Shown here piece after piece: positions 8,690 through 16,151 of a stretch of DNA of 64,000 nt; position 1 is the first letter of the stretch; the number at the start of each line of letters is the position of its first letter. The notes under the pieces are model-generated. The model ran no database searches, was not told the origin of the DNA, and saw only the letters and a program-made list of their open reading frames with translations. A program made the position numbers and the translations under genes. Source of the stretch: Peloplasma aerotolerans (lineage in GTDB: Bacteria > Bacillota_I > Bacilli_A > Acholeplasmatales > Acholeplasmataceae); NCBI RefSeq assembly GCF_030012175.1, contig NZ_JASCXW010000007.1, positions 1-64,000 on the forward strand, read 5' to 3'.

Positions 8690-9910
8690 TTAGATTTGTG
8701 ATCCTAATGAAAGCATTGGCATCATGATTGCTAAAATCATAACAGCAACCAATGCATAGACGATAATTAATAATACTGGTTGAATAGAGTTTTTTAGTTG
8801 TTGTACTCTTAAATCCGAGACACCATTGTAATAATTCGATAAGTTTTCCATCAATGTTGGAATATTTCCGGTTCTTTCTCCGGTTGAAATCATTCTTGCC
8901 ATAATGGGATCGATAAACTTGCTTTCTTCAAATGCTTTTGAAAATGGTTTGCCATCTTCAATATATGCTAAAGTTTTTGTTATTAAATCTTTATAAACAA
9001 CATTTGACAAAACACCTCTTACCGTTTGCAAAGCTTTAACTGAATTAACACCTTTTGATAACATCTGACTCAAAGAATTCGCAATTAATATTTGATTGTT
9101 CATTTGAATAAGACTACCGAATATAGGTATATTTAGTTTAAAAACTGAAAATGCGTAACGGAATCTTTCTACTTTTTTGTTGAGTGTAAATATTGTGAAT
9201 ATAATCATAAATAAAACACTAAACATGAAAATACCATGTTGACTCAAAAATGCTCCAGAGTTCAGAAAAAACCTTGTGATTCCGGGTAGTTCAGCACCTT
9301 CAAATGTTGCAAACAATCCAATGATTTTTGGAAAAACAAAAACTGTCATCCCAATAGATATCAAAATTGCTGCTACTAAATAGACCAATGGCATTCTTAA
9401 AGCGGATTTTATATCATTTGTGATTTTAGTTTGTCTTTCATAGTATTCTGCCATCTTCAAAATCATATCACCAAGATCCCCAGATAATTCAGCAACCTCT
9501 ACCATTTGTACTAATAAATTAGGGAATTCTTTTGGTCTTTTCGATAAGGCTTTTGAAAATGAGAGACCGTTGTTAATTTGCTGGAATAGTTCAAAATACA
9601 GTTTTCTTTGTGCTCTGTTTTCTTGTTGAATGGATAAGAGTTCTAAAGCGGAGATTAATTTAACACCCGCATTTAAAAGTGATCCTAATTGTTTTAGAAA
9701 GAAAATAAGTTGTTTAGTACTCATCACCTTCCCAAAAGTTATTTGATTTAATTGAGTAAATAAATTACGATATTCAATGATATTTTTTATGTCATAATTT
9801 TTTGATTGAAGATACTTAATACACACATTTCTATTTAAAGCTTCTATTCTACCGCGAACCATTTTACCTTCAGCATTCATCGCTAAATATTTAAAATTAC
9901 GAAGTTCCAT
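8690..9910 (-). CDS. pilC: PilC/GspF-type inner membrane platform protein
   Basis: Polytopic membrane protein that couples the PilB ATPase to pilin polymerisation. It has the family's two repeated cytoplasmic helical domains. The first (about 65-165) carries LLNAGVKLISALELL and MVEVAELSGDLGDM; the second (about 265-365) carries MLSKGVNSVKALQ and MISTGERTGNIP. Each repeat is followed by hydrophobic spans (about 170-190 and 220-240, then 375-400). At 406 aa it is normal length. GGAGTGATGTGA precedes the ATG. It is 5 bp after pilB. Confidence 0.92.
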   Translation of the reverse strand: MELRNFKYLAMNAEGKMVRGRIEALNRNVCIKYLQSKNYDIKNIIEYRNLFTQLNQITFGKVMSTKQLIFFLKQLGSLLNAGVKLISALELLSIQQENRAQRKLYFELFQQINNGLSFSKALSKRPKEFPNLLVQMVEVAELSGDLGDMILKMAEYYERQTKITNDIKSALRMPLVYLVAAILISIGMTVFVFPKIIGLFATFEGAELPGITRFFLNSGAFLSQHGIFMFSVLFMIIFTIFTLNKKVERFRYAFSVFKLNIPIFGSLIQMNNQILIANSLSQMLSKGVNSVKALQTVRGVLSNVVYKDLITKTLAYIEDGKPFSKAFEESKFIDPIMARMISTGERTGNIPTLMENLSNYYNGVSDLRVQQLKNSIQPVLLIIVYALVAVMILAIMMPMLSLGSQI

Positions 9911-9915
9911 TCACA

Positions 9916-11574
9916 TCACTCCATCTCATTTGCTACTTTAAGAACTTCTTCAAGAGATGTAACACCACTTCTAACTTTCTTCATCCCTGATTCCATAATG
10001 CTTTTCATACCTTCTGATCTTGCTAGCTTTGTCAGTTCAGAAATTCCAGCATTTTCAGCAATCAGTTTCTGCATGTTTTTAGTAATCGGTAGAACTTCAA
10101 AAATACCTGTACGACCAGCATATCCTTTATAGTTACAAGATGGACAACCTTTTGCTCGTTTAACTGTCTCAAGATCCATACCAAACTTTTTAAACATAAC
10201 AACCTCACTTGGTGTAGGTTCATCATCATAACTACATTCTGTACATAAACATCTAACTAAACGTTGAGAAATGATGCCGGATAATGATGATGCAATCAAA
10301 AAAGGTTCTATTTCCATGTCTAAGAGTCTTGTTACTGTCTTAATGGCGTTATTCGTATGAATTGTTGATAATACCAAATGCCCAGTTAAAGATGCTCTAA
10401 TGGCAATCTCCGCTGTCTCAACATCTCTGATTTCACCAACCATAACGATATTTGGGTCTTGTCTTAATATAGAGCGGAGCGCTTGAGCAAATGTCAGATT
10501 GACCTCGGGGTGTACTTGTACTTGATTTACACCTGCCATTTTGATTTCAACGGGGTCTTCTACTGTTACGATGTTGACATCAGGTTTATTTAATTCTTGT
10601 AAACAAGCGTAAAGTGTTGTTGTTTTCCCTGATCCTGTAGGACCACTTACTAAAACAATACCATTGGGTTGTTCTATCATTTGTCTAATTAAACGCTCTT
10701 CCTTACTATCAAAACCAATTGCAGACAACCTATTCATCGTCCCTGATAAATCTAAGATACGCATAACGATTTTTTCACCACGTACCGTTGGTAGTGTTGA
10801 AATTCTTAAATCAATATTTTTTTGTTGAATTAAAGTTTGAATACGTCCATCTTGAGGAATACGTGTTTCTGTAATATCCATTCCTGACATTACTTTAATT
10901 CGAGAAATCATTTGATTGTGGATTTTGATTGGGAATTCTTTTACGATATCTAGGATACCATCAACACGATATCTAATAAGCACTTTATCATCTAAAGGAT
11001 CAATATGGATATCACTTGCACGCTGAAAAACGGCTGAAGTGAGTATTTGATTAACCAATTTGACCATCGGTGTTTCTTCATCTAATTCTTCTTTAAACTC
11101 TTCTTCTTTTGAAATGCTTTGTTTCGCACCTAATGCCTCTAAAGTTCTTGTGAAACCATAATATTTTTCAATTTGAGTAATAATTTCGTTTTTTGGTGCA
11201 GAAAAAGCTTTTGGTCGATAACCTGTTAAAACTCTTAATTCCTCGTTAACGACAAAATCCAGTGGATTCGATGTTGCATACATCAGATTTTTTTCTTCAA
11301 TACGCAATGGAATAATGTGATGTCTTCGACAAAACTCCTCACTAACCATTGCTAACACTTGCTCATCAATTGTGAAATTTGATAATGCAACTCTTTTAAC
11401 ACCCGTTGAATCTTCTAAAGCTTTTAGTATTTGCATTTCGGTTGCATATTCCAAACGGCTTAGTGTTTCACCGAGTAATTCTGTAGGCTCTTTTTTTTCT
11501 AATGCTTCATTTAATTGATTTTCGGTGATGACTTTAGCATCAAGTAATATGTCGCCAATACGTCTTAATGCCAT
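9916..11574 (-). CDS. pilB: PilB/GspE-type pilus extension ATPase
   Basis: Hexameric motor that powers filament assembly. The N-terminal MshEN-like domain (RRIGDILLDAKVITENQL) is followed by the ATPase core. The core has Walker A GPTGSGKTTTL (about residue 310), the Asp box, Walker B VGEIRDVETAEIA and the His box. A tetracysteine zinc site is formed by CLCTEC and CPSCNYKGY near 430-470. The ATG at 11574 is preferred (AGGTGG 5 nt upstream) over GTG at 11583, which lies inside the ribosome-binding site. No PilT retraction ATPase is present in the window. Confidence 0.93.
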   Translation of the reverse strand: MALRRIGDILLDAKVITENQLNEALEKKEPTELLGETLSRLEYATEMQILKALEDSTGVKRVALSNFTIDEQVLAMVSEEFCRRHHIIPLRIEEKNLMYATSNPLDFVVNEELRVLTGYRPKAFSAPKNEIITQIEKYYGFTRTLEALGAKQSISKEEEFKEELDEETPMVKLVNQILTSAVFQRASDIHIDPLDDKVLIRYRVDGILDIVKEFPIKIHNQMISRIKVMSGMDITETRIPQDGRIQTLIQQKNIDLRISTLPTVRGEKIVMRILDLSGTMNRLSAIGFDSKEERLIRQMIEQPNGIVLVSGPTGSGKTTTLYACLQELNKPDVNIVTVEDPVEIKMAGVNQVQVHPEVNLTFAQALRSILRQDPNIVMVGEIRDVETAEIAIRASLTGHLVLSTIHTNNAIKTVTRLLDMEIEPFLIASSLSGIISQRLVRCLCTECSYDDEPTPSEVVMFKKFGMDLETVKRAKGCPSCNYKGYAGRTGIFEVLPITKNMQKLIAENAGISELTKLARSEGMKSIMESGMKKVRSGVTSLEEVLKVANEME

Positions 11575-11575
11575 A

Positions 11576-12772
11576 TTAACCACCTACCTTTTCTACAATA
11601 TTTTGCTCAATTAATTCTTGTAAAGGGAGATACTGTTCATTATATAATGTTAATGTCAAAGGATTTGATTGATTGGGGTCTATGGTACGGTAAAAGAAAA
11701 CAACAAAACCGTCGACACCAGTTTGTGTGATGACTTGATAAATAAAGTGAGTATCGGTTTCGGTTACAATGACTTCTGGGGTTGTATCATCAATTTCTAG
11801 GTTTTCAATGATGATAGTTTGATATGGGATGATGACCTCAATATTTTGAGTTGCCTTGTATTCTGTTATATATGGATATCCAATAAGTTTAAACTCAATG
11901 GATGTATCAGTAAGTTTTTCAAGCGTAATTGTATAACTGTGATTCAATCCATTGAAAAATGAAAAGTCAAATTGATTAACTTTTAGTATTCTAACATTAC
12001 TTCCTATTTCAGCCCAATCAGGCATGGTTGGATTTTGTTCAAAAATAAAACCATTGAAATGTGTCTCAATCATTAATTCTTGCATTGCAGATGCAATAAC
12101 ACTTAATTGAGTATTACTTAGTGTAGTGTGTTTTAAATAATTTAATAATGAAAATCTTGAGTTCTCGAAAATTTTAATTTCAGTAACATTTTCTAATATT
12201 GAAATAACATGTTCGCTATCAATAGACGATACGATTTTTTCAGATATAACATGAAGACTGGCAGTTTCATCAAGATAATCAATGAGATGATATACTTTTC
12301 TATTTTTTAATGACCCCATGTCTTCTAATAAATCATCTATAAACCATTGATATGCAAATTGATTAACGATAGAGGTTGTAAATGTGTTTTCCAATTCTGT
12401 TTTTAAAGCTAAATCATTAGTTGTAGATAAACTAAAAAATGCTCGATTATTTTGATTTACACTGATTTGATTAATGGTCTCATCAATCTCAAAATCAAAC
12501 CAAGTAATGTCAATAATATACTCATTATTTTGATAAATGATTTTATAATCAGCAGTATTTTTCCATTGTTGAATACGTTGACTCAAGATGGTTTCATATT
12601 GGTTAGGTTCATAATTTCCTAAATAAATAAAACCAACACTGGTCTTTTCAACATCTTTTGATAAATCGAAAATAGACATGATGACAATAGAAAAAACGAT
12701 TGCAAGAAAAACAGCAAACACTGAAACCATGAAATATAGGTTGCGTTTAAAAAAACTTGTTACACGTTTCAA
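11576..12772 (-). CDS. VanW-like membrane-anchored protein, first gene of pilus operon
   Basis: One N-terminal membrane span (about 15-38) and a 360-residue external domain. The C-terminal third contains DFSFFNGLNHSYTITLE, FKLIGYP, GVDGFVVFFYRTI and LYNEQYLPLQELIEQN. These resemble the order of strands in VanW-family proteins, whose biochemical role is poorly known. The middle region is not recognised. The start is set at TTG (12772), 5 nt after AGGTGG; the same spacing occurs at pilB. The stop is 1 bp before the pilB ATG, so it belongs to the pilus operon. The VanW match is by eye and uncertain. Confidence 0.6.
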   Translation of the reverse strand: MKRVTSFFKRNLYFMVSVFAVFLAIVFSIVIMSIFDLSKDVEKTSVGFIYLGNYEPNQYETILSQRIQQWKNTADYKIIYQNNEYIIDITWFDFEIDETINQISVNQNNRAFFSLSTTNDLALKTELENTFTTSIVNQFAYQWFIDDLLEDMGSLKNRKVYHLIDYLDETASLHVISEKIVSSIDSEHVISILENVTEIKIFENSRFSLLNYLKHTTLSNTQLSVIASAMQELMIETHFNGFIFEQNPTMPDWAEIGSNVRILKVNQFDFSFFNGLNHSYTITLEKLTDTSIEFKLIGYPYITEYKATQNIEVIIPYQTIIIENLEIDDTTPEVIVTETDTHFIYQVITQTGVDGFVVFFYRTIDPNQSNPLTLTLYNEQYLPLQELIEQNIVEKVGG

Positions 12773-12795
12773 TATAACCACCTCTACTTAGCCTT

Positions 12796-12804
12796 ATTAT
12801 AGCA
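12796..12804 (-). promoter_or_regulatory. Promoter of the main pilus operon
   Basis: Extended -10 TGCTATAAT, with no good -35 at the right distance. It lies 24 bp before the VanW-like start and is back-to-back with the minor-pseudopilin promoter. Confidence 0.55.
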
Positions 12805-12897
12805 AAGATGATGAAATATTTGTGAAATAGTTTGGTTTTTGGACACTATTTAAGTTATTCTTAATAATTAAAACCAAATCTTTAATCTCAAATATTA

Positions 12898-12903
12898 TAT
12901 AAT
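12898..12903 (+). promoter_or_regulatory. -10 element of the minor pseudopilin operon
   Basis: TATAAT inside TATTATATAATG; the -35 region is weak. A start site near 12910 would exclude the ATG at 12902 and supports translation from 12923. Confidence 0.45.
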
Positions 12904-12922
12904 GTTAGGTGTAAAGGATGTG

Positions 12923-13378
12923 ATGGAGGATATGAAAATTCTAGATCATAGAGGTTTTTCGATGTTAGAAGCATTAGCTTCTGTTTTTATCATTTCTCTA
13001 GCCCTTACAACTGCTATAACAATTATTGCTACTGTTCGTAATCAAGTTATATCCTCTGATCGTCAGATTGCTGCAGTTGAAGTTGGGTCACGTATAAGAA
13101 ATCAAATCTATTTAGATTATGATTATGAAACCTTATCTTTATGGTTGAGTGATCATAATATTATCGTTGACATTGAAAATTGTGGTGATGTCAATAACCC
13201 TATATCTTGCTCACTTTTTGAATATGAACTCAATAACCAAATATATGATTATAATGTAAGTATCATATTTCAATCACCAACCGAGCAGTCTATTCAATTT
13301 AAAGTTATTCATTTTACTGTTGAAGTCGTTTATCATAATTCTAGGAAAATCCAGTTAGAAGGTATGATATATGGATAA
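12923..13378 (+). CDS. Minor pseudopilin 1
   Basis: Prepilin-like protein with a class III signal: short leader ending DHRG, then FSMLE with Glu at +5, then a hydrophobic helix ALASVFIISLALTTAITII. The mature domain (about 120 residues) has two Cys, in ENCGDVNNPISCS, likely joined outside the cell. It should be processed by PilD and act in filament initiation or at the tip. The start is chosen at 12923 (AAAGGA 4 nt upstream); 12902 and 12932 are alternatives. The ORF overlaps the next gene by 8 bp. Confidence 0.8.
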   Translation: MEDMKILDHRGFSMLEALASVFIISLALTTAITIIATVRNQVISSDRQIAAVEVGSRIRNQIYLDYDYETLSLWLSDHNIIVDIENCGDVNNPISCSLFEYELNNQIYDYNVSIIFQSPTEQSIQFKVIHFTVEVVYHNSRKIQLEGMIYG

Positions 13379-13901
13379 AAAGGGATTGGGATTACTTGAG
13401 TTGCTAGGTGCTATCGTCATTTTCGGATTGATGGTATCCATGCTTTCGGTTCTTATTTCATTTATTTTGAATGCGAGTGACAAAATTACTGAGAAAAGTA
13501 GAGCAAACACCGAAGGTATGTATTTGATTTCTTTAATAGAATCTAAACTTCAGAGTTTTGGTGCAACGGATTATCAGATATGCTTGGACACGACTGAGTG
13601 TATCATTGTTGAAAATCATTTTTCATATGTGCTTGATGAGGAAACCGAAAATATCTTGTTAGAAACTTATGAACCTGCATTGACGCTTAGATTTGAAATC
13701 AAAAATCATGCTTTTTATATAGATAATTCTGAAATATCATTAAGAGGGTTTATGCTTCATGAAGATAGTTCAATTGAAATAATAGTTTTGCAAAACACCG
13801 TTCGTATGAAGTTCTATTTTGTTTTAATTTCTAATAACGAAAACACGTATCCTTTTACGATAAGTAAATCATTTGAAAAACAAGAAATACCAGGATCATA
13901 A
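13371..13901 (+). CDS. Minor pseudopilin 2 (PilW-like)
   Basis: 176 aa with a very short leader MDKKG, cleavage before LGLLE (Glu at +5) and a hydrophobic helix to about residue 32. The mature part contains a close Cys pair (ICLDTTEC), possibly a disulfide, and is predicted rich in beta strands. It is in an operon with two other pseudopilins, divergent from the core machinery. Family naming by position (PilW/PilJ-like) is tentative. Confidence 0.8.
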   Translation: MDKKGLGLLELLGAIVIFGLMVSMLSVLISFILNASDKITEKSRANTEGMYLISLIESKLQSFGATDYQICLDTTECIIVENHFSYVLDEETENILLETYEPALTLRFEIKNHAFYIDNSEISLRGFMLHEDSSIEIIVLQNTVRMKFYFVLISNNENTYPFTISKSFEKQEIPGS

Positions 13902-13914
13902 GCGAGGTTTGAAC

Positions 13915-15066
13915 ATGAAATTAATAAAAAACAAGAAAGGTATAGGTTTACCAACTGTATTAGGTGTAGTTGCGTTTGTCCTTGGGACAACAGCAACCCT
14001 TTTAACTTATGTCTTTTTCCAAGCTCGATTGATTCAAACCAGTATAGAATCTAGCGAATCATATATCAATGCTGTCCAAAAGGTGGAAACAACTCTCAAT
14101 ATTATCGTAAGAGATCAACTATTGGATGAAGACTATCTAAATTCTTTAGAATCATATATGGATGTTTCAATAGAACCGTATGGTAACAATTTATGGTCAG
14201 TTTCATCAACATTGAGTAATGGTAGAAAAGTTACAAGTTTTATCACTGGGTCAACAATGGTGGTTAATACATATGAAACCATTTTTGAGAAAACAGGTGA
14301 AGAACCAGATTTTTATTTAAGTCCTTTAATTACACCTTCAAGCTTATTAACTTCCTACTTAGTTAATTATTTAAAAGTCAATTTTCCAGAACTATCGATG
14401 AATCAATCTTTAACTTCTTTTCAAGAAATCGTTGATTATATCAAACTTCAATCTATGGGTAATAACGGTTTTGAAATTGTACCAAGAACACTATTAACAA
14501 GTCAATCTAATCCAACTGTTTTATCACATTGGATTATCGAAGATGATGTTTCAATAACTGGAGGTAAGAATTTAACGATACCTAACGGGTTGATGCTGAT
14601 TATTGATGGCGACCTCAACTTAAGTGCTGGTAGCAAACTATATGGGAATGTTGTTGTTAATGGCAAGGTTACTTATTCATCTCAAGGTAGTAGAGTCCAA
14701 GGACTTGAAGGAACTATTTATGCTAATGGTAATGTTGATTTTGCTAAAAATATGACCTTGGGAACCTATGAAAGACCAAGTTTTGTCTTCTCGGAACAAG
14801 ATATCATTTTAGATAACAATACAAGTGGTATTGCATACTTTTTGAGTCAAAATTTTTCTGCTCAACAAGGTAACATTTATATTACTGGTGGTGTTTATAC
14901 AGTTTATAACTCAATACTTCAAAATGATGTTGAATTATATCCAGATTTGGATGAATCGTTATTCTATGATTATGCAATACCAACTGTCGTCTATGTCGAA
15001 AGTGATTCTACAGGTGAAATAGGATTTAGTGGGTTTAGGTTCACTTATCCTAAGTTGACAACATAA
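13915..15066 (+). CDS. Large minor pseudopilin lacking Glu5 (PilX/GspK-like)
   Basis: 384 aa. The leader MKLIKNKKG is followed by IGLPTVLGVVAFVLGTTAT, so position +5 is Thr, not Glu. Family knowledge: tip subunits such as GspK often lack Glu5. The middle region (about 215-290) has repeated short Asn/Gly turns (GGKNLTIPNG, DGDLNLSAGSKLYGN, VNGKVTYSSQG), suggesting a beta-helix or bactofilin-like fold. The start at 13915 follows GCGAGG by about 7 nt; the longer frame has no such site. Last gene of the minor operon. Confidence 0.75.
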   Translation: MKLIKNKKGIGLPTVLGVVAFVLGTTATLLTYVFFQARLIQTSIESSESYINAVQKVETTLNIIVRDQLLDEDYLNSLESYMDVSIEPYGNNLWSVSSTLSNGRKVTSFITGSTMVVNTYETIFEKTGEEPDFYLSPLITPSSLLTSYLVNYLKVNFPELSMNQSLTSFQEIVDYIKLQSMGNNGFEIVPRTLLTSQSNPTVLSHWIIEDDVSITGGKNLTIPNGLMLIIDGDLNLSAGSKLYGNVVVNGKVTYSSQGSRVQGLEGTIYANGNVDFAKNMTLGTYERPSFVFSEQDIILDNNTSGIAYFLSQNFSAQQGNIYITGGVYTVYNSILQNDVELYPDLDESLFYDYAIPTVVYVESDSTGEIGFSGFRFTYPKLTT

Positions 15067-15071
15067 GCAAG

Positions 15072-15093
15072 AAAGATATGGAAACATGTCTTT
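15072..15093 (+). terminator. Terminator of the pseudopilin operon
   Basis: Arms AAAGATATG and CATGTCTTT (one wobble) around a GAAA tetraloop, followed by TTTATT. Confidence 0.75.
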
Positions 15094-15109
15094 TTTATTA
15101 TCTATTCGC

Positions 15110-15137
15110 TTGAAATCAAAGCAAATTGTGAGATAAT
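15110..15137 (+). promoter_or_regulatory. Promoter of the HAD hydrolase
   Basis: TTGAAA (15110-15115), 16-bp spacer, GATAAT (15132-15137) with upstream TGA (extended -10). Confidence 0.65.
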
Positions 15138-15155
15138 GGTCTAGAGGTGAAATTC

Positions 15156-15965
15156 ATGAAATATTTAATCGCATGTGATTTAGATGGTTCACTACTTGAC
15201 CGAAAAGGTGAAATATCAAAATTATCAAAAGAAGTTTTAACAAAACTTAAAAATCAAGGGCATACTATTGTTATAGCAACCGGAAGACCATTTAATGGTG
15301 CAATCGGTAAATATAGAGAATTAGAGCTTGATACTGCCTTAATTACTGATAATGGTGGATCTATCGAAAATCCGATGGATTCTAGTTTTGCAAAGCAAAA
15401 AACATTTATTCCTAAAGAAATGATGCATAAATTATTTTCTTATAGTAAATCATTTATTGTTTCTTCTTTTTTCAGTGTTGATGAAGTTGTTTATGCTTAT
15501 CAATATGAAAAAAAATTAGAAGAGTATTTTAGTGGGATGCATAGCAAAAATGTTATTGAATCAGACTTTACAACATTAGATATTGAACCTACTGGTTTAG
15601 TATTTCTAATTGATGAGAAATATCAAAAACAATTTGAAACTTTTATTGATGACAACTTTGGTCACACTTTGTCTTATCGATTATGGGGTACTGATACACA
15701 ATATGCAATCTATGAGGTTTATTTGAAACATATTTCTAAATCTTCAGCACTTAAATATCTTATCGACCATTATGAAATTGATCCGCAGTATTGGATAGCT
15801 TTTGGTGATGGTATTAATGATGTTGAGATGATTAGAGATGCGACACATGGTGTTGCTATGAAAAATGCTGTTGAAGAGGTTCTAAAAGTAGGTAATGATG
15901 TTACAGAGTTTACACATGATGAAGATGGTATTGCAAAATACTTAATTAAATTCTTTAATCTATAA
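15156..15965 (+). CDS. Cof-type HAD-superfamily phosphatase
   Basis: Cytoplasmic phosphatase of the Cof/YxeH class; the substrate cannot be told from sequence (sugar phosphates and flavin nucleotides are typical). Motif I is ACDLDGSLLD (nucleophile Asp), motif II is in VIATGRP, and motifs III/IV include the conserved GDGINDVEM. A C2-type cap lies between motifs II and III. 269 aa is typical. ATG at 15156 is chosen, since AGAGGTG ends 6 nt upstream. It is monocistronic with its own promoter. Confidence 0.88.
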   Translation: MKYLIACDLDGSLLDRKGEISKLSKEVLTKLKNQGHTIVIATGRPFNGAIGKYRELELDTALITDNGGSIENPMDSSFAKQKTFIPKEMMHKLFSYSKSFIVSSFFSVDEVVYAYQYEKKLEEYFSGMHSKNVIESDFTTLDIEPTGLVFLIDEKYQKQFETFIDDNFGHTLSYRLWGTDTQYAIYEVYLKHISKSSALKYLIDHYEIDPQYWIAFGDGINDVEMIRDATHGVAMKNAVEEVLKVGNDVTEFTHDEDGIAKYLIKFFNL

Positions 15966-15993
15966 TAAAATACAAAAAAATAGAAAAATAAAA

Positions 15994-16012
15994 AACCCCG
16001 TCAATCGGGGTT
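15994..16012 (-). terminator. Terminator between HAD gene and tRNA-Arg
   Basis: Perfect 7-bp arms AACCCCG and CGGGGTT around TCAAT. The minus strand continues with a T-rich run, so it ends tRNA-Arg transcription; it can also serve the plus-strand HAD gene. Confidence 0.8.
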
Positions 16013-16022
16013 ATTTGTTTAG

Positions 16023-16099
<77 letters not shown>

Positions 16100-16108
16100 A
16101 CATATAGT

Positions 16109-16148
16109 CGGCATTGACTATTATAACCCAATCAATGCCGAATGTAAA
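16109..16148 (-). promoter_or_regulatory. tRNA-Arg promoter overlapped by an inverted repeat
   Basis: TTTACA (16143-16148), 17-bp spacer, TATAAT (16120-16125), pointing at the tRNA. A perfect 9-bp inverted repeat (CGGCATTGA at 16109-16117 and its complement at 16132-16140) brackets the -10. It could also form a hairpin at the end of the ABC operon, but no T run follows. Confidence 0.65.
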
Positions 16149-16151
16149 GTG

